Assembly (NCBI GenBank): GCA_029582165.1
Contig: CM055889.1
Location: 13,200,841 to 13,264,840, forward strand
Source of the DNA: Portulaca oleracea
Taxonomy: Eukaryota > Streptophyta > Magnoliopsida > Caryophyllales > Portulacaceae
DNA: 64,000 bases
Direction: 5' to 3'
Part shown: positions 45,116 to 55,793 of the stretch, one piece after another
Numbering within the stretch: the first letter of the stretch is position 1
Layout: each line of letters opens with the position of its first letter
Translations under genes and position numbers: made by a program
Notes under the pieces: generated by a model
The model's database searches: none
Told to the model about the DNA's origin: nothing
The model's input: the letters and a program-made list of their open reading frames with translations, nothing else

Positions 45116-47386
45116 TCACACGGCGGCATCGTCATCATCGGTTTCGCTCTCCTCCTCATCGTTGCCATCATCACCCTGATTCTGGCGTTGTGTCAATTCT
45201 TCGAGGCTATGGAATAGGTATTGGCCTCTTGGGATACAACGACAATTTGGAAAGGTATGAAATACAATCAAAATGAATTAAGTAATTATTGGAACGTGTA
45301 ATTAGTAATTTAATTTTGTGTTTATGGAAAAAAATATGCTTACCTGGGTAAGCATATAACGAGTCCTCGGGAGGAACGGTGGGCTGAGGTTGTGGGGTTT
45401 GAGAGACGAAGTCCGACGAGAAATCTGCGGGCGGTGTAGGGAGGTCAGTGTGTGGCACTTGACTTCCAGAGGAAGATCCAGCGATGAAAGGGGCTTGCCA
45501 GCTCTGACTTGCTTGCTGCTGGAACATTGTTTGCATTTGGAACATTTGTTGCATTACTTGTTGCCTCACCTTTTCCTCAATGGTTGCGTCAGATCGGCGC
45601 TGTTGTTCCTCTAATTGTCTTTGGAATTGTTCCAGCAGCATGTGCTTATCTTGTTCGCGCTGTTGCCTATCTTCCTCGAGTTGACGCTGAAGCTCTCTGT
45701 TCATCTCCGTAATAGAGGCTCGGACGTCGACACTATCCGTGTTATTACGACGTCGTGGACGTCTCCTAGATGAGATGTGGGGGAACTGCGTCTTCATAGC
45801 TTCCCCCACAACTCCCATGCCCACGACGTGTCCCCGACTCTGCAGTTGTTTGTCCAACCACAACTCGTCTCCAGACATAATGGGAGTTTCTGGTTGATCG
45901 TCCTCCCGTTGCTTTGCCTCCATCTCTCTTCTGTACGATTCATAATCACTATGCATCGTCTCCTGGTCGATACAAAGAAAGAGTAGTTGAAATAAGCGAA
46001 TTAAAGTTAATGTTCCTACGTGTACGTACAATTATAATAACTTAAATATTGGATGATGAAGGTACTTACCCCAAGCTGCCGGAACCTGTCGTGCACCCAC
46101 TGATTGGTGCCCTGCTTCATATGGGTCGCTTCGAATTGTTCCCATATGTCAGGGTCTTTTCCATCTTTTTTTTCTTTCTGTACATAAGTGCGTATATAAA
46201 TTAAATGTTAAATTAAATTATAATTAAAGTCATAATTACAGTCATAATTAACTTACCAACTTCTCTCTGACGATACCGAAGGAAACTGGGCCCCTTGTGT
46301 GCGATGGTGGGCCCTTATCTTGGTTCATCTTCCTTGCCCTGCTCATGTTGTTGCTTTTTTCAACGAATTTGGGGTCTTGCCAATGAGCGATGAATTTCCC
46401 CCAAATCTCGTCGTCGACAATCCATTTGGGTTTGCCTCTCCCCGCCAACCATCATTTTTTGGATTTGCCGATAGCGTCGGCGTACTGTTTTTGGGCCCTC
46501 CTAAGGAACCAATCACGTATATAGGCCTCGTGTTGGTTCTACCACCAATATTTTTTCTGCATTTAAACCATACATGAAGAATTAAACATGCAAATAAATC
46601 AAACCATATATATCTTAACTTTGAATTAATAAACCAAGAAATGCTTAAAGAGGGAAAAATGTGAGAGTTTTACCTTGAACTCGTCGTATATCGACTCCCG
46701 AGTCCTCTTCGGCACTTTGCTCCATACCGGCCAGAAGCCTCGGAAATTCTGCTTTACTATGTCCATGATGGCCATGGTTGCGTGTGCCCCATATGACGCC
46801 ACGCTTGGGCCATAAATTTGAAATGAAACATCGATTAGATTGAGGGCATATAAAATTATATATATTTAAACGTAAATTAAGTTATAAATGCATAATCAAG
46901 GTTCAGATTGATACTCACGTGCCATTACAAGGTCTAATGATGAACTTCCCATCCGACGTTTTTTGAGCGTTCGCCCGAACGTCAAGTTGAATTCGATATC
47001 GTTCGGTGATATCGTTCCCTGACGTTTGGCTAGTGTCGCCCTCCCCTTCAGTCTGCGGCTCGCCCTGTTCGACCTGGGTTCCATCCCCTTCAGTTTGGGT
47101 ACCCTCAACATCAGTTTGGTCACCCCCATCATTAGTTTGCCCCCCCCATCGTCTCGTTCCCTACTGGCGCAGCACTACTCGTAAAGAACGACATGAGCTC
47201 CAGAGTGGATGGGTCTAGCTGTGAAAAGAAGTTGTAGTTGCTCCCCTCGGGTTGAGATGCAGCTTCATGGTCAGGATCAAACTGGGGAATGTATGGAGTC
47301 TGTGGGGCCGATGAAGAACCAACCCTCGCATTGGGTCTAGACCCACCACGGGTCCGAGGTCTGCGTGATCCGTCTCTTCCTGACAT
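45116..47386 (-). pseudogene. CACTA second gene, Ptta/En/Spm transposase-24-like
   Basis: It starts at 47386 (MSGRDGSRRPRTRGG). Likely exons lie at 47386-46919, about 46816-46676, about 46570-46255, about 46180-46070, 45962-45344 and a final one ending with the stop at 45116. A late segment has the family motif NMSRARKMNQDKGPPSHTRG (46330-46270), and the fourth reads DPDIWEQFEATH. The fifth encodes a glutamine-rich likely coiled coil (ELQRQLEEDRQQREQDKHML). The last exon is acidic (EEESETDDDDAAV). A run of eight C near 47143-47150 breaks the frame, and two in-frame stops occur in the third exon. The protein would bind the element's subterminal repeats. Some exon edges are approximate. Confidence 0.7.
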
Positions 47387-47768
47387 AATGCAACTGCAAA
47401 ATAAAAGTAGAATAAACATTGAATTAGTATCAGCTTCCACGAAATAAAATAGCAAGTAATATGAACTAGTAATATAAAATAGCAAGTAAAATAAAAGTAG
47501 AATAAACATTGAATTAGTTTCACTTAGGCACACAATCAATTCGTTTCACTTAGACAATAGAATACATAATATGTGTTCGTTGAAGACAATTGTAACACAA
47601 TCAAAATTCGTTTAATATAAAATAGCAAGTAAAATAAACGGGCATAAACATTGAATTAGTTTCACTTAGGCACACAATCAATTCGTTTCACTTAAACAAT
47701 AGAATACATAATATGTGTTCGTTGAAGACAATTGTAACACAATCAAAATTCGTTTAATATATTGTTAT
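47387..47768. other. CACTA intergenic spacer with a short duplication
   Basis: A segment of over 100 bp containing AACATTGAATTAGTTTCACTTAGGC, read in pieces, occurs at about 47500-47625 and again at about 47640-47765. It includes ATAGAATACATAATATGTGT in both copies. No gene is called. Confidence 0.65.
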
Positions 47769-50700
47769 TTAATAGTCTTCGTTGTCTTCATCGTCCTCAT
47801 CCACCCCATCATCGTCACCATCATTATCTTCGTCATCCTCGGTGTTTCCATCGTCTTGATTGGCTACATCGGACGTATTACCACCCACTATTAATTGTGC
47901 GTTGTCCATGTCTGCAACCTCATCGAACACCCCTTCAATAGCGAGTGCTTGTGATACGGTACCGTCATCGGGGTTGATCGGGACAACAGCTCTTGGTTGG
48001 TCATCTTGGATGGGCAACGGAAGATGGCGCTTGCTTGTGCATAAGATGGTTTGTTTGGAACCACAACCCTCCAGTTAGCATTATCTCGTATGCCAGTCGG
48101 GTAATTCATGAACAACACTTGGGTTGCGCACCCTGCCAAGATGAATGGGTCGTACTTCCAGTACCGTCTGTCCTTGTGTAATTCAACAAACGGGCATAAC
48201 CTTGGTGAACGTACACCTCGTACCGGGGTATTATCAAACCAATCACATCTGAACAGTATGCAATCTTGTTGATAGGCCCAACATATTCCAGTGCAATGAC
48301 TTCTTGGAGAACACCATAGAAGTCACCGACAAATCCACCGCCACCCGTGCCTTTGACACACACCCCTGCACTATACGAAGCCACTGAGTTACTCCTTGCT
48401 TGTGTGTGAAATAAGAACCCGTTGATTCGGTAAGCACTCCAGGTGGTCACTTTAGGGGAAGACATTCGGGCTAACTGATAAAGGTGTTCATGACGCTCAT
48501 CTTCGTAAAACCGAAAGACATCCCAATTTTCCTACATTTGGAGTACCCGTTAGATTTGAATGGTTGAAGTTTTGGTTACATATGGTCAAAATTGAAATTC
48601 TGTAAATGATTGTTTTACTCACAGATAGCTGATAAAACCATTGAGCGAACTCTGCTTCAATCATCTGATCCAATTGAGTGTCCGTGGTGTTCGGAAATGA
48701 AGTCAACTTGTAATTCTTAAACAAGCTGCGAGGGAAACAAGCTCATTAATTACACCTATAATACATATCAATTTAATGAAGTCGTTAGTGAGCATTATTG
48801 CTTACTCTAAGTAGTGGTTGACTTCTTTGCAGTTCAGTAGAACATGAAGGTGTGCTGCTCTATACTCTTGATCGCTGAGCCACCTCGTGTTTACACCTCC
48901 ACGTGGCTCCACCGCCCTTAAAAACCGACAATAACATAGGATCATCCCCTTCGTCCTCGTTACGCATACTTGTTGATGTAGCAGACGATACATTATCCGT
49001 CCCAAAGTATGTAGATGCGAATTGGGAAATCTCAAACATGAGGTACGCTTGGGCCATAGATCCTTCTGGGTGTGCCTTGTTCTTTATTTTCTTCTTCAAC
49101 CACCCGAAATACCTCTCAAAGGGATACATCCAACGATATTTAACAGGACCACCAAAGAATGTCTCCTAGACCAGGTGAATGGGCAAGTGTTCCATTACGT
49201 TGAAGAAGTCGGGTGGAAATATGGTCTCCAGCTTGCATATTATTATGGGAATTTCTTTTTCAAGCTGGAATAAGTCACTGTGCTTCAATGTTGTGGAGCA
49301 GAGGCTCTTGAACCATTAGCTTAACTGAACCAGTGGCTCCAACACATCATCTGGAAGTGCCCGGAACGCAACAGGTAACAATGTCTGCATGAACACATGA
49401 CAGTCATGGCTTTTAAAGTTTTGAAACCTTTTACCTAATGCATCGACACAGTTAGCGAAGTTCGAAGCATAAGCGTCCGGCAAACGAAGCTGTTGTGCCC
49501 AGTTACAAACGTCTGTTCGCTTATCCTCGGGAAGAACATATTTGGCTCTTGGCTGTAGGGGTTTACCGTTAGGACCTGGAAATAGATGGAGTTCCGGCCT
49601 ATCACATATGTCCTCCACGTCCCTCCTTGCATTTCCATCATCCTTTGTTTTGTCGTCCACCCCCATCACCGTGTTTACGATGTTGTCCACAAATTTCTTC
49701 TCAATGTGCATCACATCTAAGTTGTGTGGAACCGTATGATCCTTCCAATAAGGCAACTCCCAAAAGATACTTTGTTTCTTCCAATTATGAGCATTCTCTC
49801 TGAATCCCGGGACTACAAAGTCGCCATGGGTAGTCACCTTGGGGAAGTGCTTCACCTCTTCATAGATTTCATAACCGTTTTTCCTAAACGGTGAGTTAGT
49901 TCTATCTGAGCAAGTGTGCCCCTTTCGAAATGCCTTTCGATTTCTTCTCAAAGCGTGCCCCTTAGCAAGAAAGCGCGGTGTGATCAAACCAAGAGGCTTT
50001 CCTCCGTGCTTGATTTAATTGCTTTCAAGCCGTCCATGCAAACAGGACAAGACATGGCACCGTGCGTGCTCCACCCGGAAAGCATGCCAAGCGCCGGAAA
50101 ATCATTCACCATCCACATCAACGATGCCCTCATGTTAAAATTTTGTCTCTTGGAGATGTCGTATGTTTCAACACCCACCCATAAGCGTTGCAGCTAGTCC
50201 ACTAAAGGTTGGAGGAAGACATCAATTTTGTTTCCGGGGTTCATCGGACCGGGGATAATACATGTGAGGAACATGTACGGCGTTGTCATGCACAATTCAG
50301 GTGGCAAGTTGTAAGGAGTTACTACAACCGGCCATATCGAATAAGATCTCCCTGTCATGTTGAACGGGCTAAACCCATCCGCACACAAGCCCAACCTTAC
50401 ATTTCGCGATTCGGTCGCAAAGTCCGGATGCACGATGTCGAACATTTTCCACGAGGCGTCGTCCGACGGATGGCAAAGTACACCTTCCTCACGCTTGTTC
50501 TCCGCGTGCCATCTCATATGCCCGGCCGTATTCTTCGAGGCGTACAGACGCTGCAACCTAGGGGTCAAGGGAGAGTAAAACATTTTCTTGTACGGGACCC
50601 CTTTCTTTGTCTTGGTTGATGATTTCTGTGACTTATACCTAGGATGGCCACAAAATTTACATTCAGTGAGATGTGCATCGCCCTTATAGTATATCATGCA

Positions 50701-51420
50701 TCCACTAAGGCAACAATCAATTGTTTCATAGCCCATCCCCAACTTCTTAACCTTTTTATTCAACTCATCGTAGTTTCTAGGGACTAGGTTCGACTGGGGA
50801 CAACTCTCGCTCATCAATTCCATGATATCGTTCATTGCCTGCTCCGACAAATTGTGCTTCGATTTCTGACTGATCAGTCTCACGGCAGTGGACAACTCAG
50901 TATGAGTCGCACACCCTTCCCACAGAGGCTGTTGAGCAGATTGAAGCATATCATAAAATTGTTGAGCTCCTGCATTAGGCGCCTCGTTCGCCATGATGAA
51001 ATCGTTCATCATCTCTTCCGTTCTGTCAATGAATGGTGGCTGATTTGGTCCCTCGTTTGTCGGTTCCCCCTCACCTTCCGCATCGTCACCACTGTCATCC
51101 TCATCATCATCGTCACCCCATTCTTCACTATGGCTCGTCCAACACCAATATTGTTCCATAAACCCTCGCCTATACAAATGTTCTTTAACTTTATCGGGAC
51201 TATATCCGCTCTTATTCTTACACTTCACACATGGACACCGATACTTTCCAGTCCTCGGATACTCATAGGAATTACTCTTTGCAAATTGATCAAACATTTC
51301 TACCCCCGCAGCCCATTGTGCCCTGATAACCCTCCTATTCGGTTCAAACCTCTGGTACATCCAACGGCGATGTGGGATCCCATCCATAATGTACGTGAAT
51401 CTATTATTCAAGCCCACCAT
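47769..51420 (-). pseudogene. CACTA TNP2-type transposase (Transposase_21, DUF4218/DUF4216 regions), multiply interrupted
   Basis: The preferred ATG is at 51420. The N-terminal transposase-associated domain (RRWMYQRF, GKYRCPCVKCKN) is followed by the TNP2 core (CMTTPYMFLTCIIPGPMNPG near 50260). Further core follows at 50190-49984 and 49987-49316 (HNLDVMHIEKKFVDNIVNT), then a DUF4218-like part (IFPPDFFNVMEHLPIHLV) and YPFERYFGWLKKKIKN. A DUF4216-like part lies at 48465-48110 (DFYGVLQEVIALEY). The tail at 48017-47769 is acidic (EDDEDNDGDDDG). In-frame stops occur near 50192, 49316 and 49169, and frames shift near 50020 and 48920. The product would cut and join the element ends; this copy cannot encode it intact. 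Confidence 0.85.
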
Positions 51421-51435
51421 GAACTTAATTAACAA

Positions 51436-52235
51436 TAAACATTGTGTTATTCAATAACATACTTAATTATTCACTACGTACGTATAAATTAATAATTGGT
51501 TATGTATAGTAATTTTTTTATGGTTTTAACTTAATTATTAACTAAACACCTTAAATTATAAATTCAAAAAATAAAAATTAACCTATATGTATTCATAATT
51601 GAAATCATGTTACGTATATACACATTACCTAATTAATTAAATCGTTAATGCAATTCCTAAAAATCATCCTAAAATATAACACATTTGCACTCAATCGAAA
51701 CACATCATAATTTCCCACGTTATATAGCATATTTCACACATACTAATTAACTCAAACATATTTTACATGCATTGTTACATATATTTTTTTTTTGCACATC
51801 ACTATATATAATTACTCATATTTAAATTTACCACAAAACATATAAAATTCAATATTGTGCTCAACCTAAACATAATTATACTTCTCAACATTATAAATTA
51901 AAACTAAAATTAAATCGATAACTAAAACCTAAACTAAAACATACATGCAATTAGTTAAACTACTATTTAAATTGAACAAATCTACATTACAAACCCTAAT
52001 TTCACACTTAAAATTCTAATTCAACATCCAAAATATATTACAATTCATAGAAATTAACTAAAACAACTCAATTATTCAACTTATATTCATAAACTATAAT
52101 TGAACTCAACAAAACCAAAACAAACATACAAATATTCATATTATTCGTTTTTCATCAAATATAATTTATAATTTAATCACTTTTCATAATATTAAGCATA
52201 TTATAGTAGATCTGAAACAAAATAAACTGAAAAAA
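51436..52235. other. AT-rich 5' intron/leader region of CACTA transposase
   Basis: No gene. It lies upstream of the transposase start and downstream of the putative leader exon, so it may be an intron in the 5' untranslated region. Confidence 0.4.
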
Positions 52236-52238
52236 TTA

Positions 52239-52340
52239 CCTGATTTGCGGCGTGTATCTGCGGTTTTTTCAATCTCCTCTCCGTTTCTCTCGTCCTCCTT
52301 CGACGACGACAATGGCGGAATGAAGTCTGTAATTTTTTTT
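52239..52340 (-). promoter_or_regulatory. Putative promoter-proximal leader exon of CACTA genes
   Basis: On the minus strand a TTTAAATT motif is followed by a GA-rich leader. That ends in CAAATCAG|GTAATT, a plausible splice donor at about 52238. It sits just inside the right subterminal array, where a CACTA promoter would be expected. Confidence 0.4.
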
Positions 52341-52359
52341 TCCCAATTTAAACCAAAAT

Positions 52360-52735
52360 GGCGTCTGTTTAGGGAAATAACAGACGCCAAAGATCCATTA
52401 TTTATTAACCCGGCAGTCGAGGCGCACAGTTATTCAGATGTGTGTTAATTTTTTTTATATATTGACCAAAATGGCGTCTATTTGCAGCCTAAAGAGACGC
52501 CAAAATAAAAAGGCGTCTGTTTAGGCAGGAAACAGACGCCAATGTGGTCAATAAATAAAACAAAAAACTTCGGAAAGTGCCGTTACCAGAAAACGAAAAA
52601 CAATTAATTAAATTTTACTTATTTTGGCGTCTGTTACACACAAACAGACGCCGATTTAAATTTTATTTTTTTTTAAAAATGGTGTTTCTGGGAATTAGCG
52701 TCTGACCAGTTAACAGACGTCATTTTACAGACGCT
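52360..52735. repeat. CACTA right subterminal repeat array
   Basis: Repeated AAAATGGCGTCTGTTT and AAACAGACGCCAAA words in both orientations mirror the left end. Confidence 0.82.
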
Positions 52736-52737
52736 TA

Positions 52738-53027
52738 GGCCCTGTAAATTTCATGGGTTGATTGAGGTAAGTAAATAATTGCCATAAATTACCGAAAGTT
52801 ACCGAAAATTACCAAAAGTTACCAAAATTTACCGAAAGTTACCAAAATTATCGAAAATCACATTACACGTGTAAAGTAGGTTTTCTTTTTTATTTTAAAA
52901 ACAAAAATTTACCCATATAAATTTACCCAAAGTTACCATAAGTTACCAAAAGTTACCAAAGATTACCAAATATTACCAAAATTCATCATTTACCTTACCT
53001 CACGATACCCATGAAATTTACGGGCCC
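52738..53027. mobile_element. PIF/Harbinger-like MITE inside the CACTA right end
   Basis: The left end GGCCCTGTAAATTTCATGGG pairs with the right end, read in reverse as GGGCCCGTAAATTTCATGGG. TTA flanks it on both sides (52735-52737 and 53028-53030). The inside is a degenerate array of AGTTACCAAAA units. It lies about 25 bp from the CACTA terminus. Confidence 0.72.
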
Positions 53028-53051
53028 TTAATGACCCAAATTCTACTAGTG

Positions 53052-53205
53052 GTAGGTGGTGTGGAAATATATATATATATATTTTCGGAATGAGTCCGGA
53101 GGGAAGAGATGAAGTGACTGCAACATTTGTGAGGTTCCCAGAAACACCATTTTTAGATTACTGTCCATGGTGGCAAACACTATAATGGAAGGGGTAGAAA
53201 TTATT
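53052..53205 (+). pseudogene. Probable right-hand continuation of the LINE fragment
   Basis: Directly after the CACTA terminus the sequence contains a short open stretch (for example GAGTCCGGAGGGAAGAGATG onward) that plausibly continues the LINE cut at 43659. No strong motif is present, so the assignment rests mainly on position. Confidence 0.35.
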
Positions 53206-53223
53206 GGGGGGGGGGGGGGGGGG
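53206..53223. repeat. Poly-G run (18 G)
   Basis: Eighteen consecutive G. The length is unreliable in any assembly. Confidence 0.9.
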
Positions 53224-53266
53224 TTCACAATTGGCCTTCGGTAGATTTTTAGATTACTGTTTTGTG

Positions 53267-53773
53267 TAGACCTGTCAATTTGGTTGGACGGTGGGTTTTG
53301 GATCGATCGTATTTCGGGTTCGGGTAAATATGGGTCAGGTGTATTTCGTGTTAAGGTAAATACAGCCTGTGTACTTTGATTTCGGGTCAACCCAGCAAGT
53401 TATGATTACGATCTTTTTGCGTTTTTTCTTTTAAAAAAATGGTCTCTAAATACCACTTTTTATACAACATACATAATAAAATATGATTATCTTCTAGTAA
53501 CGATAGATTATTGTAACTATTTTAACTTAAGTTAGAAAAATAACAAATAAATAAGTTGTGCTTATAGTTTTATAGTTAAAAATTACAATGAAAAGTCACA
53601 AATTCTAATAAAGTTGAACTTAAAAAATTAATCTTTCAGGTCAAACGGGCGGATCGGGTTTGACCCACTAATTTTCGAGTTTGGCGTAATTCAGATATAG
53701 TTGAGAAAATCGTATTCAAAATCCAGAAACTTCGGTCGGGTTATCGGGTCAAGGTCAAAAATTATCTGGTATA
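53267..53773. mobile_element. hAT-like element with GGGTCGGGTTT-type sequence
   Basis: The left end TAGACCTGTCAATTTGG has a degenerate partner on the right. The flanking 8-mers GTTTTGTG (53259-53266) and GTTTTGTT (53774-53781) match at 7 of 8. The internal sequence is homologous, in inverted orientation, to 59240-59843. Confidence 0.62.
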
Positions 53774-53858
53774 GTTTTGTTGTGATGCGCTGCCAATTTC
53801 CATCTTCTAGGATTTATGATGCGTGCAACTTGAAAATTCGTTTTGCAATTTATTTATC

Positions 53859-54190
53859 GGAAAATTGAAAAGAAATAATTCTTACTTTGGGATATTGAAA
53901 AAATATTCTCAAATTTATAATTTTATTATGGATGGGCTGAATTTTAAGTTTTATTATTTTTAACACCCACTACTTAGTTAAACTTAAAGCCAGTAAAAAT
54001 TTTGGTCGGACAAATTCGGTCAATGTCAAAATTTGACGAAAAATCTATGTCTAAGCTCAGTTTTTCCAGGTCGGACAATTTGGGATTTCGGGTCGGAAAA
54101 AGTTTTGCAAACTCTAGTTAAACTCGTCTGAAAAGTGACATGGTGGTGGTGATATTACTCATCCAACATATTTTTTTAACTTTTTTTAAA
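53859..54190. mobile_element. Truncated Mutator-like MITE, relative of 31533-31905
   Basis: Shares GGAAAATTG.AAA.AAATAAT, TATTATTTTTAACA and TAAACTCGTCTGAAAAGTGA with the element at 31533. It is interrupted by a 132-bp insertion and has lost its right arm. Confidence 0.6.
53985..54116. mobile_element. 132-bp hAT-like insertion
   Basis: Exact 8-bp duplication GTTAAACT flanks it (53977-53984 and 54117-54124). The ends are TAAAGCCAGTAAAAATTTTG and, in reverse, TAGAGTTTGCAAAACTTTTT. Its interior GGTCGGACAAATTCGG matches the element at 27379-27681. It is therefore a very short member of the same family. Confidence 0.72.
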
Positions 54191-54573
54191 GGATTTTTCG
54201 ACGCCAATAATACCGACTTTGAGGGGTAATAGATACTAATAATACATATTATTTTCTTGGACACTGGCAGTATCAACTATCAACCTATTTCCCCCAACTG
54301 TACACTATCGAGTTGTTATGTTTTTAACTCATCAGAAAGATGACGTAGCTCCATAATGTGTGACATGGAAGACAGATTAATGTCCACGTCAACATTTTCT
54401 ACCCAAGCTCCGCCTTCCATGTCATCTTTCCATGAGTCAAAACCATACCAAATTGATGGTTTACTGTTGATGGAAAATAGGTCCATAGTTGGTACTACCA
54501 GTGAACAAGAAAATAGTCTATATTATTAGTGTCCAATACCCCCAAAGTTGATCTTATTGACTTCTAAAAATCC
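54191..54573. mobile_element. Mutator-like fold-back MITE (383 bp)
   Basis: GGATTTTTCGACGCCAATAA on the left pairs with GGATTTTTAGAAGTCAATAA (reverse of the right end). The arms continue to pair past the ACTGGCAGTA.CAACTAT region for about 170 bp. The flanking 9-mers match at 8 of 9. Confidence 0.68.
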
Positions 54574-54680
54574 TTTTTGAAAAAATACAAGTTTGAAATA
54601 GTACTAAATTTTAAAAAAAAATCTAAGAGTGAAAACAAATTAAATAACACAAGTTTATCAATCAAAATGAAATTACTTGA

Positions 54681-54701
54681 TTATATATATATATATATAT
54701 A
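54681..54701. repeat. (TA)n microsatellite
   Basis: TA repeat directly adjoining the next Mutator-like element. Confidence 0.85.
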
Positions 54702-55237
54702 GGAAAATTGGATTATAATAATCCCATGTTTTGCAAATTGGATGGCGATAATCCCTACTTTCACTTTGTATTCTGGTGGTTCAAAAAAAATAAAAATTGG
54801 ATTGTAGTGATACCAAATCTATTTCCACATTCTTCTTATTTTTTCATTCATACCCTATATTGTTTTTATTTTTTTCGTTCCTGCCCCTAGAAAGTTAATG
54901 AATTGCAATTTCTATGACATTTTTAAAATTATTTTTTTGAGACTCCGAGTAATTATTATGATTTTTTAAAAATAATAAACGTGAAAATCGTAAAAAATAG
55001 TAAAAAAAATTGGAAAAAATTGGGAGAAACGCAGTAAATTCATTAAAAACCATGGTAAAGTATTATATTAAGTTTTGAATCAAATGCAACACAAAATCTA
55101 TGATATTTAGGGTATACTCCCGAAAATGTCCCACTACAATCCAATTTTTTTTTTTTGGACCACCAGAATACAAAGTGAAAATAGAGATTATCGTCATCCA
55201 ATTTGTAAAACATGAGATTATTATAATCCAATTTTCC
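54702..55237. mobile_element. Mutator-like long-TIR MITE, copy B (536 bp)
   Basis: The ends are GGAAAATTGGATTATAATAA and its complement. The arms pair for about 200 bp and include GCAAATTGGATG.CGATAATC and CTTTGTATTCTGGTGG. It is flanked on both sides by (TA)n, so its target duplication is hidden in the microsatellite. Confidence 0.75.
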
Positions 55238-55261
55238 TATATATATATATATATATATACA

Positions 55262-55460
55262 TATCACATGAGCATGGACCTTATATGAGCATGTGAGCAT
55301 CAAAGCATTTCTGGCGGACATCAAGTATTATTTTCATGGACATCAAATATGAATGGTGGACATCAAGTTGGATATTTGATGTCCATGAAAACAATACTTG
55401 ATGTCCGCCAGAAACTCTTTGATACTCACATGCTCATATAAGGCCAATGCTTATGTGATC
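55262..55460. mobile_element. Near-perfect palindromic MITE (about 200 bp)
   Basis: Arms of about 95 bp pair almost completely: ATCACATGAGCATGG..CTTATATGAGCATGTGAG and TTTCTGGCGGACATCAAGTA on the left, with complements on the right. It lies between two (TA)n tracts. No coding capacity. Confidence 0.7.
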
Positions 55461-55464
55461 TATT

Positions 55465-55468
<4 letters not shown>

Positions 55469-55527
<59 letters not shown>
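55469..55527. repeat. (TA)n microsatellite
   Basis: About 29 TA units between the palindromic MITE and the next Mutator-like element. Confidence 0.9.
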
Positions 55528-55530
<3 letters not shown>

Positions 55531-55793
55531 AAATTAGATTCTAATAATCCCTACTTTTGCAAATTGATGACAATAATCCCTACTTTCAATTTGTATTCTA
55601 GTGGTCCAAAAAAAATAAAATTGTATTTTAGTGGGACATAATCGAGAGTATACCCTAAATATCATAGATTTTGTGTTGCATTTGATTCAAAACTTTGTAT
55701 AACAGTTTACCACGATTTTTAATGAATTTACAGCGTTTCTCCCTTTTTTTTCAATTTTTTTATGTTTTTTTCAATTTTATTCCTTTTAAAAAA

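Larger units (their letters stand above)
43660..53051 (-). mobile_element. CACTA (En/Spm) DNA transposon inserted in a LINE
   Basis: The terminal inverted repeats are CACTAGTAGAATT at both ends. Both ends carry subterminal arrays of GGCGTCTGT/ACAGACGCC in both orientations (43690-43940, 44590-44675 and 52360-52740), as expected for transposase-binding sites. The body has a TNP2-type transposase and a second gene of the plant Ptta/En/Spm type, both on the minus strand. The flanking 3-mers are GCA and GTA, which match at 2 of 3, close to the 3-bp duplication typical of CACTA. Length is 9.39 kb including a 290-bp MITE near the right end. The transposase carries several stops, so this copy is probably no longer autonomous. 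Confidence 0.9.

Noticed and set aside
45390..45712. Plus-strand frames opposite the CACTA second gene
   Set aside because: Antisense shadows of the glutamine-rich minus-strand coding exon.
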